NCBI GenBank assembly: GCA_963713965.1
Contig: OY970217.1
Coordinates: 1,240,001 to 1,304,000 of the forward strand
Direction: 5' to 3'
Source: CALAGB01 sp963713965
GTDB taxonomy: Bacteria > Chloroflexota > Chloroflexia > Thermomicrobiales > Thermomicrobiaceae
Length of the DNA: 64,000 nt
Shown piece after piece: positions 1-7,740 of the stretch. Numbering within the stretch: the stretch's first letter is position 1; every line of letters starts with the position of its first letter. The notes under the pieces are model-generated. The model worked only from the letters and a program-made list of their open reading frames with translations, was not told the DNA's origin and searched no databases. Both the position numbers and the translations under genes were made by a program.

Positions 1-1
1 G

Positions 2-337
2 ATGGGAGCGCCTATGTCGATCGATGGCATCCAACAGGCCATGGAACTGAACCGCTCGAATTTCGTGATGCGTAGCGCCGAGCTACGCGCGAGCGAATGG
101 CATTCGGAAACAGATCGGCGGCGAGAACTAGCCGAGCTCTGGTTCACTGCCATGCGCACCCATTACCAACTGTTGGGCAACTATCTTCGGCTGCGAGATC
201 GGCCAATCACCGACCTGACCCCCGCTCCCAAGCGTCTCCGTCCGTCGGACCTTCGCGCACCACAGAGACCCGACGAACTGCCGGAATCCCTCTCACGCTA
301 CGTCACGGCGGAACGCCACGCCGAGCTTCTAATCTAA
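2..337 (+). CDS. Hypothetical protein, possibly 5' truncated
   Basis: I do not recognise this 111-residue protein. It is Arg/Glu rich with no membrane segment or signal peptide. A helical, charged first half (ELAELWFTAMRTHY) is followed by a Pro/Arg-rich second half. An ATG sits at base 2 and another in frame at base 14. Because the window begins here, the true start could lie further upstream. The reading frame is open to a TAA, and no competing frame carries a known domain. No partner gene is visible on this strand nearby. Confidence 0.45.
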   Translation: MGAPMSIDGIQQAMELNRSNFVMRSAELRASEWHSETDRRRELAELWFTAMRTHYQLLGNYLRLRDRPITDLTPAPKRLRPSDLRAPQRPDELPESLSRYVTAERHAELLI

Positions 338-434
338 TCAAACCGCGCAAGGACAGGCCATAAGTGGAGGTATCGCCAAGCAGAGCGGAAGTTCGAGTCG
401 CATATGCCCCGGACTCAATCGACGAATCGATCTG

Positions 435-731
435 CTACTCAGCTTTGCCGCGGTCGACGTAGTCCCGTTCGCCTGTTTCGGGGTTGTAGCGAACCACGAT
501 CAAGTGTCCCGAGACCGGATCGACGAATCGCTCACTGGTCTCCTCCCAGGTGCCCTCGGCTCGATTCACGTCAGGTCGATAGCCTCGCCGCTCGAACAGA
601 AGCGCGAGCACGACGATGACGGCAGTCGCGAGGAGCTCGATAGCCGCCGGAATTGCGGATCCGGTCGCGATCATCAATACGCCGATCGCCGCTCCAACAA
701 TCCCGACCCCAACCAGACATCCGCGCAGCAC
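435..731 (-). CDS. Small two-TM membrane protein
   Basis: This 98-residue protein has two N-terminal hydrophobic helices (about residues 5-23 and 27-45), then a polar C-terminal tail that would face the cytosol or outside. The tail contains SGHLIVVRYNPETGERDY, a short strand-turn-strand stretch. I do not recognise a family. The gene begins 4 bases after the stop of the YbjQ-family gene upstream on the same strand, so the two are probably one transcript and may work together at the membrane. Function is unknown. Confidence 0.6.
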   Translation of the reverse strand: MLRGCLVGVGIVGAAIGVLMIATGSAIPAAIELLATAVIVVLALLFERRGYRPDVNRAEGTWEETSERFVDPVSGHLIVVRYNPETGERDYVDRGKAE

Positions 732-735
732 GGCG

Positions 736-1059
736 CTAGCTCACGGGCCGAATGACGACGGCGGTCCCGTAGGCGACGATCTCGCTCATCGTCTGGCCTA
801 TTTCCGAGGAATCGAACCGCATCATGTTGACGGCGTTGGCGCCCATCGCTTGGGCGTTGTTCACCATGCGATCCAGCGCGTGCAGTCGCGCCTCCTCGAG
901 CATCTGAGTGTATTCGGTGATCTCGCCGCCCGCGATGGAGCGCAATCCAGCCATGATGTTGCCGCCAAGACCGCGACTACGGACGACCACGCCGAAAACT
1001 GGCCCCTTGACCTCGACGACCTCATACCCGGTAATGTGCTCAGACGTCACCACCATCAT
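736..1059 (-). CDS. YbjQ/UPF0145 family protein
   Basis: The 107-residue product matches the YbjQ (UPF0145, putative heavy-metal-binding) family along its length. It has the N-terminal strand MVVTSEHITGYEV, the central RSRGLGGNIMAGLR loop, the GGEI.EYT segment, the MVNNAQAMGANAV helix and the closing YGTAVVI strand. These proteins assemble into small beta-rich oligomers; their cellular role is not settled. An upstream ATG would add 16 residues, but the ATG chosen has an AAGGGG ribosome site 6-8 bases upstream and matches the normal family N-terminus. It is the first gene of a two-gene unit with the membrane protein downstream. Confidence 0.85.
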   Translation of the reverse strand: MMVVTSEHITGYEVVEVKGPVFGVVVRSRGLGGNIMAGLRSIAGGEITEYTQMLEEARLHALDRMVNNAQAMGANAVNMMRFDSSEIGQTMSEIVAYGTAVVIRPVS

Positions 1060-1297
1060 GGGCAATTCCCCTTCACGAATGCTGTTCCGCTGCTGAACCT
1101 TCATCATCAGGAACTACGATACCGGCCAGCATGCAACGTCGTCTATGATCCGCTAGTCCACATTCCAGAGCCGGGAGGATAGAGCTGGACGCGCAGCACA
1201 ATCCTCGCGCACAGACACGCGAAGGCAATGTCTCGAGATCACGACTTCCGTAGAATCAGGCCCGTTGTCGCGTACACACACGGAAAGGTGGGGCATC

Positions 1298-2041
1298 GTG
1301 GCCGAGTCCGCTACAGAAACTCAATGGAGTGAAGAGAACTCGCGCCAGTTCATGGAATTCTCCAACGTGGTGTTCCCCCATCGGGCGGAGCAGAACGCCG
1401 TGCTGACGTCCTACATCCCGGCGAGTCCAGACGAGGAATTTCTGGTCGTCGATCTCGGATGTGGTTCGGGTCCGTTGAGCCGTTTTATCCTCGATCGCTT
1501 TCCCGGCAGCCGCGTGATCGGTCTCGATGGCTCGCCCGTGATGCTACGGCAGGCCGAGTTGGATCTAGAAGTCTTTCCGGGCCGGTTCGAGGCGCGCCAG
1601 TTCGATCTATTCGCCGACGATTGGCTCGATCGCCTTCCGTCAAATATCCGCTGTGTCGTTTCGTCCCTCGCCATTCATCATGTGGACGGCGCAGGCAAGC
1701 AGCGCCTCTACAGCGCATTGGCCAAGCGCCTCGAGCCGGGGGGAGGGCTCCTCATCATCGACCTCCTCGAGCCGACGACACAGCGCGGCTGGGAGGTCAA
1801 CGCTCGGATGTGGGACGCTTACGTCAAGGAGCAATCGGTGCGGTTAACCGGCACGCTCGATTTCTACGAAACGTTCGTCGATGACGGCTGGAACCACTTC
1901 GCGACGCCTGACGTGGGGTTCGACATGCCGTCGCGCCTTCTCGAACAGCTGCAATGGTTTGAGGAAGCCGGTCTGACCGACGCTGATTGTTTCTGGCACT
2001 GGTATGGGCACGCCGTTTACGGGGCCTTCAAGCCGCGATAA
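1298..2041 (+). CDS. Class I SAM-dependent methyltransferase
   Basis: This is a Rossmann-fold methyltransferase. Motif I is VVDLGCGSGPLS, the acidic end of strand 2 is VIGLDGS, and VSSLAIHHV plus the LEPGGGLLIIDLL segment are motifs IV-VI of the Methyltransf_25 type. The substrate cannot be predicted; a small molecule is likely. The frame is open from a TTG at 1265, but the GTG at 1298 follows a GGAAAGGTGGGG ribosome site and gives a standard 247-residue enzyme, so I prefer it. It stands alone, 104 bases ahead of the serine hydrolase gene. Confidence 0.85.
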   Translation: MAESATETQWSEENSRQFMEFSNVVFPHRAEQNAVLTSYIPASPDEEFLVVDLGCGSGPLSRFILDRFPGSRVIGLDGSPVMLRQAELDLEVFPGRFEARQFDLFADDWLDRLPSNIRCVVSSLAIHHVDGAGKQRLYSALAKRLEPGGGLLIIDLLEPTTQRGWEVNARMWDAYVKEQSVRLTGTLDFYETFVDDGWNHFATPDVGFDMPSRLLEQLQWFEEAGLTDADCFWHWYGHAVYGAFKPR

Positions 2042-2144
2042 CGGTGGACGGGTGAGCCTGCCGATGCGAGACTGCAGCCATCATGATGCTCCATGAAACC
2101 TCAAGTTTGGGGGGAAAGACGGTAAACGGAAAGGTGATCGACCA

Positions 2145-3518
2145 TTGACCGCAACCAATGCAGATACCCTGTTTCAGCAGCTCAGTGATTTCGTCCAGGA
2201 AGGGATGAAGCGCCTGAACGTCCCCGGTGTGGGGCTGGGGATCCAGTTCGATGGGCGTGAATTTGTCGCCGGATTCGGTGTCACCAGCGTCCCGAATCCA
2301 TTACCGGTCACGCCCGACACTACGTTCCAGATCGGCTCGATCACCAAGACTTTCACCGCCTCCGCCGCGATGCGCTTGGTCGAGCAGGGCAAACTCGATC
2401 TGGACGCGCCAATCCGCACCTACCTCCCAGACCTCAAACTCTCGTCGGAGGAGGCGACGACCAGCGCCACGTTGCGTCACATCTTCAACCACACCGGCGG
2501 CTGGGTGGGCGATTACTTTGACGACTGCGGACCAGGCGATGACGCACGGGCGCGTATCGTGGAGCGCATGGCCAAGCTGCCGCAGCTCTACCCGTTCGGG
2601 CAACTCTTCTCATATAACAACTCCGGCTACTACATCGCCGGACGGGTGCTGGAAGTTGTCACCGGCAAGAGCTACGAGCACGTGATTCACGAACTTATCT
2701 TTGAACCACTGGGGATGGATCATTCCTTTTTCGATCCGGAAGAGGTCATGCTGGGGCGCTTCGCGGTAGGCCACAACGTGATCGACGGCGAGCCACAAGT
2801 CGCGCGGCCCTGGGGATTGACTCGTGCCACGTTCCCGGCGGGAGCCATCTCGTCATCGGTACGCGATCAGCTCACCTATGCACGCTTCCAGATGGGGGAC
2901 GGAACGGCATCGAACGGCGATCGCGTTTTACAGCGCTCATCGATGGACGAGATGCAGGCGCCTCGAACGCCAGCTGGAAGCGGAGCTGGTCACGTCGGCG
3001 TCTCGTGGATGATCAAGGATATCGACGGCGTGCGCACGCTCGGCCACACCGGCGGCACCAACGGACAGATCTCCCTCTTTCGACTTGTTCCCTCCAAAGG
3101 CTTCGCCATCAGCGTGCTAACCAACGCCAATCAAGGGTCAGAGCTCTACGGCGACGTTCTGTCATGGGCGTTGGAACACTATCTGGATCTGAAAGAAACC
3201 TACCCACCGGAAGTTCAGCCAGGTGAAGACACGCTCAAGGAGTACGCGGGGAGCTACACCGCCGCGTTGAGCGACGCCGAGCTTTATGTCGAGAATGGCG
3301 TTCTTATGCTCCAGGCGACCCCGAAGGGCGGCTTCCCGATGCCAGATTCGAAGCCAGGACCGAAGCCGCCGCCGGTTCGACTATCGATTCACGAAGGCGA
3401 GCAAATCGTCTCGCTTGATGCGCCCTTCAAGGCATCGCGTGGCGAATTCCTGCGCGGCGATGACGGGTCGATCGAATGGATGCGCTTCGGCAGTCGCCTC
3501 GCGCGCCGTGTGAACTGA
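2145..3518 (+). CDS. Beta-lactamase class C-like serine hydrolase
   Basis: The 457-residue protein belongs to the class C beta-lactamase/penicillin-binding-like serine hydrolases. The catalytic SxxK is SITK (S65, K68), the Tyr motif is YNN (Y157), and the third motif is HTG (H301). The last 100 residues form an extra beta-rich domain (EYAGSYTA...) common in esterase-like members. No signal peptide is seen, so it is probably cytosolic and acts on esters or peptides rather than cell wall. The start is a TTG with an AAGGTG site 8 bases upstream; no in-frame ATG gives the full N-terminus. A strong intrinsic terminator follows about 70 bases after the stop. Confidence 0.88.
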   Translation: MTATNADTLFQQLSDFVQEGMKRLNVPGVGLGIQFDGREFVAGFGVTSVPNPLPVTPDTTFQIGSITKTFTASAAMRLVEQGKLDLDAPIRTYLPDLKLSSEEATTSATLRHIFNHTGGWVGDYFDDCGPGDDARARIVERMAKLPQLYPFGQLFSYNNSGYYIAGRVLEVVTGKSYEHVIHELIFEPLGMDHSFFDPEEVMLGRFAVGHNVIDGEPQVARPWGLTRATFPAGAISSSVRDQLTYARFQMGDGTASNGDRVLQRSSMDEMQAPRTPAGSGAGHVGVSWMIKDIDGVRTLGHTGGTNGQISLFRLVPSKGFAISVLTNANQGSELYGDVLSWALEHYLDLKETYPPEVQPGEDTLKEYAGSYTAALSDAELYVENGVLMLQATPKGGFPMPDSKPGPKPPPVRLSIHEGEQIVSLDAPFKASRGEFLRGDDGSIEWMRFGSRLARRVN

Positions 3519-3562
3519 AGATCGGGAGATTCTTCGTTCGGCATGTGATGGACCGATCTGAC

Positions 3563-3615
3563 GGCCCTCACCCGGCTCGCAAGCTCGCCGCCCTCTCCCA
3601 ATTCTGGGAGAGGGC
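3563..3615 (+). repeat. Dispersed hairpin repeat, copy 1
   Basis: This element begins GGCCCTCACCCGG and ends in the 11-bp hairpin GCCCTCTCCCA/TGGGAGAGGGC. A second copy lies inverted at 3925-3981 and a shorter, diverged copy at 46643-46686, so it is a dispersed family in this genome. Here it doubles as a terminator for the serine hydrolase gene. Confidence 0.7.
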
Positions 3616-3620
3616 TTTTT
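3590..3620 (+). terminator. Rho-independent terminator
   Basis: A perfect 11-bp stem with a 4-base loop (3590-3600 pairs with 3605-3615) is followed directly by five T residues. It would terminate the serine hydrolase transcript. It is the 3' half of the dispersed hairpin repeat. Confidence 0.85.
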
Positions 3621-3633
3621 GTGCGAACGGAAC

Positions 3634-3879
3634 ATGGGTAGCAGGTTTCTGAGACAACTCCGTGATCGATTTGGTTGTGGTTGTTGCAAAAACGTCCTGG
3701 CCGGACGTGGTTCGTCGGAGATGTTAACCTGAGCCAGTGGCGCGGGATCCGCACCAACAAGGGGCAGCCGGTGACCGACCAACGGTCGGATCCACCCAAT
3801 CGATCCGTAATACGGTTCGTTGTCGGTGGCGGACTGTCCGTCCCGAGGCGCATCCTCGCGTCCGCAAGGTGTTACCCAT
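3634..3879. mobile_element. Possible MITE or IS remnant with terminal inverted repeats
   Basis: ATGGGTAGCAGGTT at 3634 and its imperfect reverse complement AAGGTGTTACCCAT at 3866-3879 face each other across a 246-bp stretch with no convincing gene. The arrangement resembles the ends of a small insertion sequence or a MITE. No transposase fragment can be read between them. The element lies between two hairpin repeats in the 466-bp gap between two genes. Assignment is tentative because the arms differ at 3 of 14 positions. Confidence 0.3.
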
Positions 3880-3924
3880 CTTCCCAGATCATTCTGTTAC
3901 CGATGCGCCCGGTTCGTACCAGTC

Positions 3925-3981
3925 GCCCTTCTCCCAGAATTGGGAGAAGGGCCGGGGATGAGGGCCGCCCGGGTGAGGGCC
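3925..3981 (-). repeat. Dispersed hairpin repeat, copy 2
   Basis: Read on the minus strand this starts GGCCCTCACCCGGG and ends in a perfect 12-bp hairpin with a 4-base loop (3925-3936 with 3941-3952). It is the same family as 3563-3615 but in inverted orientation. It starts just after the stop of the SIMPL gene, although no T-run follows the hairpin. Confidence 0.65.
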
Positions 3982-3984
3982 TTC

Positions 3985-4731
3985 CTAGAACCCGTAGCTG
4001 ACCGTGACCGTCACGCTGATCTCGTTGGTGCCGGCCTGAATCGGAACTGCGCCGGACGCCGCTGAGTCACGCGCGCCAACGGCATATGGAGTTGGCGCGT
4101 TGGTCGTGCCCTCAGTGATCGAGACCGGCATGCCGAGCGCCACACCGCCCAGTTTGGCCAGCTGCTGTGCCTTGTTCTGTGCGTCCGCCATGGCTCGCTC
4201 GCGCGCCTGCTGGATCAGCTGATCGACGTTCTCGATGGTGAACTGCACGCCACCGACGTTGTTGGCACCTACGGCCACCGCGTCGTCGATGATCGAGCCG
4301 ACCTTGTCGATCTCACTGATCTTGACGTCGACAAGGTTCATCACGGTGTAACCCGTTACCGTACCTTTGCCGTTCGGGTCCTGATTCACGTAGATCGAGT
4401 AATTGACCGTCTTGATGTCCGCGTCCTTGATACCGTCATTCTTGAGGGCGGCCAGGACCGCGTTCATATTGGTAGTCGCCTGCGATTGAGCATTCGTCAG
4501 CTCGACATCCTGCACCTGCACGCCAAGCGTCACATGCGCAGTGTCAGGGCTGGCGATAACGATGCCGTCGCCACTGACGGTGATGGTGTGCTGGGTGGAC
4601 GTCGTGTCAGCCGCGGCTTGATTGGTCGAACCCAAATTGCCTCCGCCTCCAATCGCCGCGAGCAAGCCCGCCGACAGTACCAATCCGAAGATTACGCCGG
4701 CCGCGATGCCGAACCGTTTCAGGGTCGCCAT
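3985..4731 (-). CDS. SIMPL (DUF541) domain secreted protein
   Basis: The 248-residue product has an N-terminal hydrophobic signal or anchor (residues 5-30) and then a single SIMPL domain: ITVSGDGIV at the start, TVNYSIYVNQD and YTVMNLVDVKI in the middle, and ARERAMADAQNKAQQLA near the end, closing in VTVTVSYGF. The family (BP26 in Brucella) is exported and oligomerises; its role is poorly understood. The start chosen has AGGAG 8 bases upstream; an upstream ATG lacks this. The gene lies 29 bases past the anti-sigma stop on the same strand, so it may be part of the sigma factor operon or its target. Confidence 0.85.
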   Translation of the reverse strand: MATLKRFGIAAGVIFGLVLSAGLLAAIGGGGNLGSTNQAAADTTSTQHTITVSGDGIVIASPDTAHVTLGVQVQDVELTNAQSQATTNMNAVLAALKNDGIKDADIKTVNYSIYVNQDPNGKGTVTGYTVMNLVDVKISEIDKVGSIIDDAVAVGANNVGGVQFTIENVDQLIQQARERAMADAQNKAQQLAKLGGVALGMPVSITEGTTNAPTPYAVGARDSAASGAVPIQAGTNEISVTVTVSYGF

Positions 4732-4759
4732 TGGAACTCTCCTTTCGCCACGCTGAGCG

Positions 4760-5515
4760 TCATGCGTCTCGTCGCACATGAAGCCGCGGTAGCGCTATTG
4801 TTATGAACAAGAGCCACATAACGACGACTCCAGCCGCCAGTTCAGCCAGGCGCCAGTACGAGGTGTGCGCCTGGCTCGATTGACTCGCGGTCGTAGGTGG
4901 TTCTGATTGTGACGGGGCGGACGATCCAGCACTGACCGTCGGAGCCGTTGGCGTCGCGGCCGCACTGGATGAAGTGACCGCCTGCGATTCGGTCGAAGCC
5001 GCCGCGGCGCTGTCACGCGCCGCACTTGTGGCCGCTTCCGTTGCGGCAGGCGCCACGCCAAGTGACTGCGACGCGCCGCCGGCTGAGGTTTCAGCGGACG
5101 TCGAGAAGTTGACTGCTACCGACTTCGAGCCGTTGGACGTTCTCGAATGCCGCAAACCATCCGCCACCACGATCAACAGCAGCAACGCCGCCGCAATCGC
5201 CGTGAGGCGCCGCATCGCCGGCTGGATCCGTACGATCCAGGGATCGATCTCCACCGGCCTCGGCCCGACCATTTCGGGTGTCAGCTTGAACGAACGTGAC
5301 GGAACTGGAGACTCAACACGACGGAGCAACGTCACGACCGCGCGCAGCTCCGAGTGACGTTCGCGACATTCAGCGCATTCGTCGAGATGTGCCTGGACGC
5401 GATCGCGATTCCCGGCGTCGGCGAGATCGCCATTGATCAAGTCTGACAGATCATCCTCAGTCAGATGACTTGCGTCTTCACCTTCGCCATCATGTTGTGA
5501 CGGCCTGCTCGTCAT
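4760..5515 (-). CDS. Zinc-finger anti-sigma factor
   Basis: The N-terminus carries a zinc-binding anti-sigma motif of the HxxxCxxC type (H43, C47, C50 in AHLDECAEC). A membrane helix follows near residues 108-125, then a long Ala/Ser/Thr-rich region, and a second hydrophobic helix near the C-terminus (about 225-243). This is the usual layout of a membrane-held inhibitor of an ECF sigma factor, with the long Ser/Thr region outside or in the wall. Its ATG overlaps the sigma factor stop (ATGA), so translation is coupled and the partner is almost certainly that sigma factor. The second TM is less usual. Confidence 0.85.
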   Translation of the reverse strand: MTSRPSQHDGEGEDASHLTEDDLSDLINGDLADAGNRDRVQAHLDECAECRERHSELRAVVTLLRRVESPVPSRSFKLTPEMVGPRPVEIDPWIVRIQPAMRRLTAIAAALLLLIVVADGLRHSRTSNGSKSVAVNFSTSAETSAGGASQSLGVAPAATEAATSAARDSAAAASTESQAVTSSSAAATPTAPTVSAGSSAPSQSEPPTTASQSSQAHTSYWRLAELAAGVVVMWLLFITIALPRLHVRRDA

Positions 5516-6189
5516 TCCGCTCGCTCTGCTTTCCCATGCTGTCGCGCTTCCTCCTCCGCGACAGAGTCGTCGTCACTGAAATGACGACGCACAGCCTCGA
5601 AAAGTTCCCGCGATTCTTTGTCGGCGTTGAGGAGATCGCGCAGACGTGCGCGTGCCCGGCTCAGCCGAGATTTGACCGTGCCGAGTGAGATGTTTGAGAT
5701 CTGCGCGATCTCCTCGTAGTCATAGCCATGGACGTCGTAAAGAAAGACGACCAATCGCTGCTCTTCTGGGAGCAGATCGAGCGCTCGCTCCAGCCGGTGA
5801 CCGAGCTCCGCGTGAATCGCCAGCCGTTCGGGATCATCCGGGAGAGGCTCCAAACTCCAGTGTGGCTGCTCCTCGAATGGGCGCTCATCGAGCGATTCCG
5901 CCGGGCGACGATGCGAGGTGCGCAGCACATCGTAACAACGGTTCGTGGCGATGCGCGTTAGCCAGGCGCGAAACGAACCTCCGCTGTATTGCGCGAGAGA
6001 CGAGTAGGCGCGTAAAAACGCGTCCTGCGTCACGTCCTCCGCGTACTGATAGTCGTGCAGCAGGCGCAGAGACACGGCGAAGACCAGGCGTTCGTACTGC
6101 TCCACCAGTTGATTGAACGCGTCGAGGTCTCCACGTTGGGCGCTGGCAATCAGGCGTTGCTCCGTGTCAGGTTCCACGGGTCTGAACAT
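5512..6189 (-). CDS. ECF RNA polymerase sigma factor
   Basis: This 225-residue protein has both ECF regions: sigma2 (LVEQYERLVFAVSLRLL, DVTQDAFLRAY, SFRAWLTRIATNRCYD) and sigma4 (LLPEEQRLVVFLYDVHG, DYEEIAQI, GTVKSRLSRARARLRDLL). It would direct RNA polymerase to a stress or envelope regulon, and it is held by the anti-sigma factor encoded next with an ATGA overlap. It is divergent from the LuxR-type response regulator gene. The acidic tail after sigma4 (SDDDSVAEEEARQ) is somewhat long. I could not identify a convincing autoregulatory promoter by eye. Confidence 0.92.
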   Translation of the reverse strand: MFRPVEPDTEQRLIASAQRGDLDAFNQLVEQYERLVFAVSLRLLHDYQYAEDVTQDAFLRAYSSLAQYSGGSFRAWLTRIATNRCYDVLRTSHRRPAESLDERPFEEQPHWSLEPLPDDPERLAIHAELGHRLERALDLLPEEQRLVVFLYDVHGYDYEEIAQISNISLGTVKSRLSRARARLRDLLNADKESRELFEAVRRHFSDDDSVAEEEARQHGKAERAE

Positions 6190-6403
6190 CGCTCCTCGGC
6201 TGGCTCATGAATCGTACGCGCATTGAGCATTGATCTCGCGGGATTTCGCATCACCAGTCTGGCGAATTATTGCAGATCGGCGATCTTATCGAAGGTCCAC
6301 GAAGGGACCGAAACTGGTTAGGGCTTTTGGGCTATCGTTGATATTCCGGCCCAACCGTACACTCCGAGTGGTTTATGGGAGAGCCGTCTGCTGGAGGTTC
6401 GCA

Positions 6404-7132
6404 GTGACATCATTCGAGTCCACAGATACGGGGCACGCCGAGCAAGCTCCGCCGGTCGTTTCTCGGCGGCGTCCAATTTCGGTAATGTTGGCGGATGACC
6501 ACGTACTCTTCCGTCAGGCGTTGCGACACTTGCTTGAGAGTGAGCCGGACATTGAGATCGTCGGCGAAGTCGGCGACGGAAATTCAGTGCTGGACATCGC
6601 CGAGGAGAAACACCCCGACGTCATCCTCATGGATATCAGCATGCCTGGCATCGACGGAGTATCGGCAACGCGAGACGTCAAGGCCGAAATCCCCGGGATC
6701 AAGATCATCATTCTGACCATGTTCAGCGAGGACGGGCACGTCATTCGCGCCGTTCGTGCGGGTGCCGATGCCTACCTACTCAAGAACACCGACGCCACCA
6801 AAGTGATCGACGCGATTCGCGCCGCCGCGCGTGGCGCCTCCGTGATCGAGCCCAAGATGGCGGCTACACTCCTCTCGGAGTTCCGGCGCATGTCCCACCT
6901 GCAGGAGGAGGACGGGCTGGCTTCTCTGACCGAGCGCGAGATCGAGTTGCTGCGTTTGGTCGCGCAGGGATTGAGCAACAAAGAGATCGCCTACGAACTG
7001 AGCTTGGCTGAAAGCACCATCAAGAACCGGCTGTCGATTCTGTTCGAGAAGCTGGACGTCAAGGATCGCACGCAAGCGGCGATTTACGCCCTATCACACG
7101 GATTAGTACAACAGCCAACCAGCATGGGCTGA
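6404..7132 (+). CDS. NarL/FixJ-type response regulator
   Basis: A receiver domain (acidic pocket in MLADDHVLF, phospho-acceptor Asp in VILMDISMPGIDG, then Thr in IILTMF and Lys in YLLKN) is followed by a LuxR-type helix-turn-helix (LTEREIELLRLVAQGLSNKEIA...STIKNRLS). It is a DNA-binding transcription factor activated by phosphorylation. The open frame extends further upstream, but the GTG at 6404 has GGAGG 6 bases before it and gives a normal length of 242 residues. No histidine kinase gene is adjacent, so its partner lies elsewhere. Confidence 0.92.
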   Translation: MTSFESTDTGHAEQAPPVVSRRRPISVMLADDHVLFRQALRHLLESEPDIEIVGEVGDGNSVLDIAEEKHPDVILMDISMPGIDGVSATRDVKAEIPGIKIIILTMFSEDGHVIRAVRAGADAYLLKNTDATKVIDAIRAAARGASVIEPKMAATLLSEFRRMSHLQEEDGLASLTEREIELLRLVAQGLSNKEIAYELSLAESTIKNRLSILFEKLDVKDRTQAAIYALSHGLVQQPTSMG

Positions 7133-7314
7133 TAGGATTCGTCGAACTCGGACGCGAATCCAATCAGCCAGCCCACCCGGTGACGCGCATCGCAACACCG
7201 GCTAACCATTTTCTCGGCATTCCAGCCCACACACGGACACACGAACCACACGTGGATCCCGCGAGAACCGCTTCATGCCGGCCTTGCCGGCTGCGCGTCT
7301 TTGATTTGATCCGC

Positions 7315-7734
7315 TCAATGAAGACCGAAGAGACTGAGCCACTTGCTCCAGTTCGTCTCGCGTTGAGGCTGGGACGATTCCTCGGTGGCTTGTGGCGTCG
7401 GCGTGGCCTGCGTCGCCCCTTGCCAGCGAACCAGCAGCACGGTCTCACCGGGTCGTGACAGATTCAGATCCCGGCGAGCAGCACTCTCCACGTAGGTCAG
7501 ATACCGATCGCTCGAGTACTCCGTCACCTGGCTCTGGAGCGCCTGATGCTGGGCCCGCATATCGTCGACCGCGGCCTGTCGCTCAGCTACCTCGCCATCC
7601 AACTGCCGGGCTTTCCAGGCTTGCTCGCCGAACGCGACCACAAAATAGGCTCCGATGAGCAGGACGAAGGCAATGACCAATCTGCCCCGCATACGGGCTA
7701 GCGTGACGCCAACGGCCGAGAGGAGGCTCTTCAT
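7315..7734 (-). CDS. FtsB/DivIC-like septum formation initiator
   Basis: The 139-residue protein has one N-terminal membrane helix (about 19-36), a coiled coil (GEVAERQAAVDDMRAQHQAL), and the YVESAARRDLNLSRPGE segment typical of the DivIC/FtsB family, where a conserved Arg/Gly-rich turn follows the coil. FtsB-like proteins sit in the divisome with FtsL and FtsQ. The C-terminal 40 residues are a low-complexity tail ending in a short hydrophobic stretch. It lies 6 bases after gatA on the same strand. Confidence 0.82.
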   Translation of the reverse strand: MKSLLSAVGVTLARMRGRLVIAFVLLIGAYFVVAFGEQAWKARQLDGEVAERQAAVDDMRAQHQALQSQVTEYSSDRYLTYVESAARRDLNLSRPGETVLLVRWQGATQATPTPQATEESSQPQRETNWSKWLSLFGLH

Positions 7735-7740
7735 GGCGAC

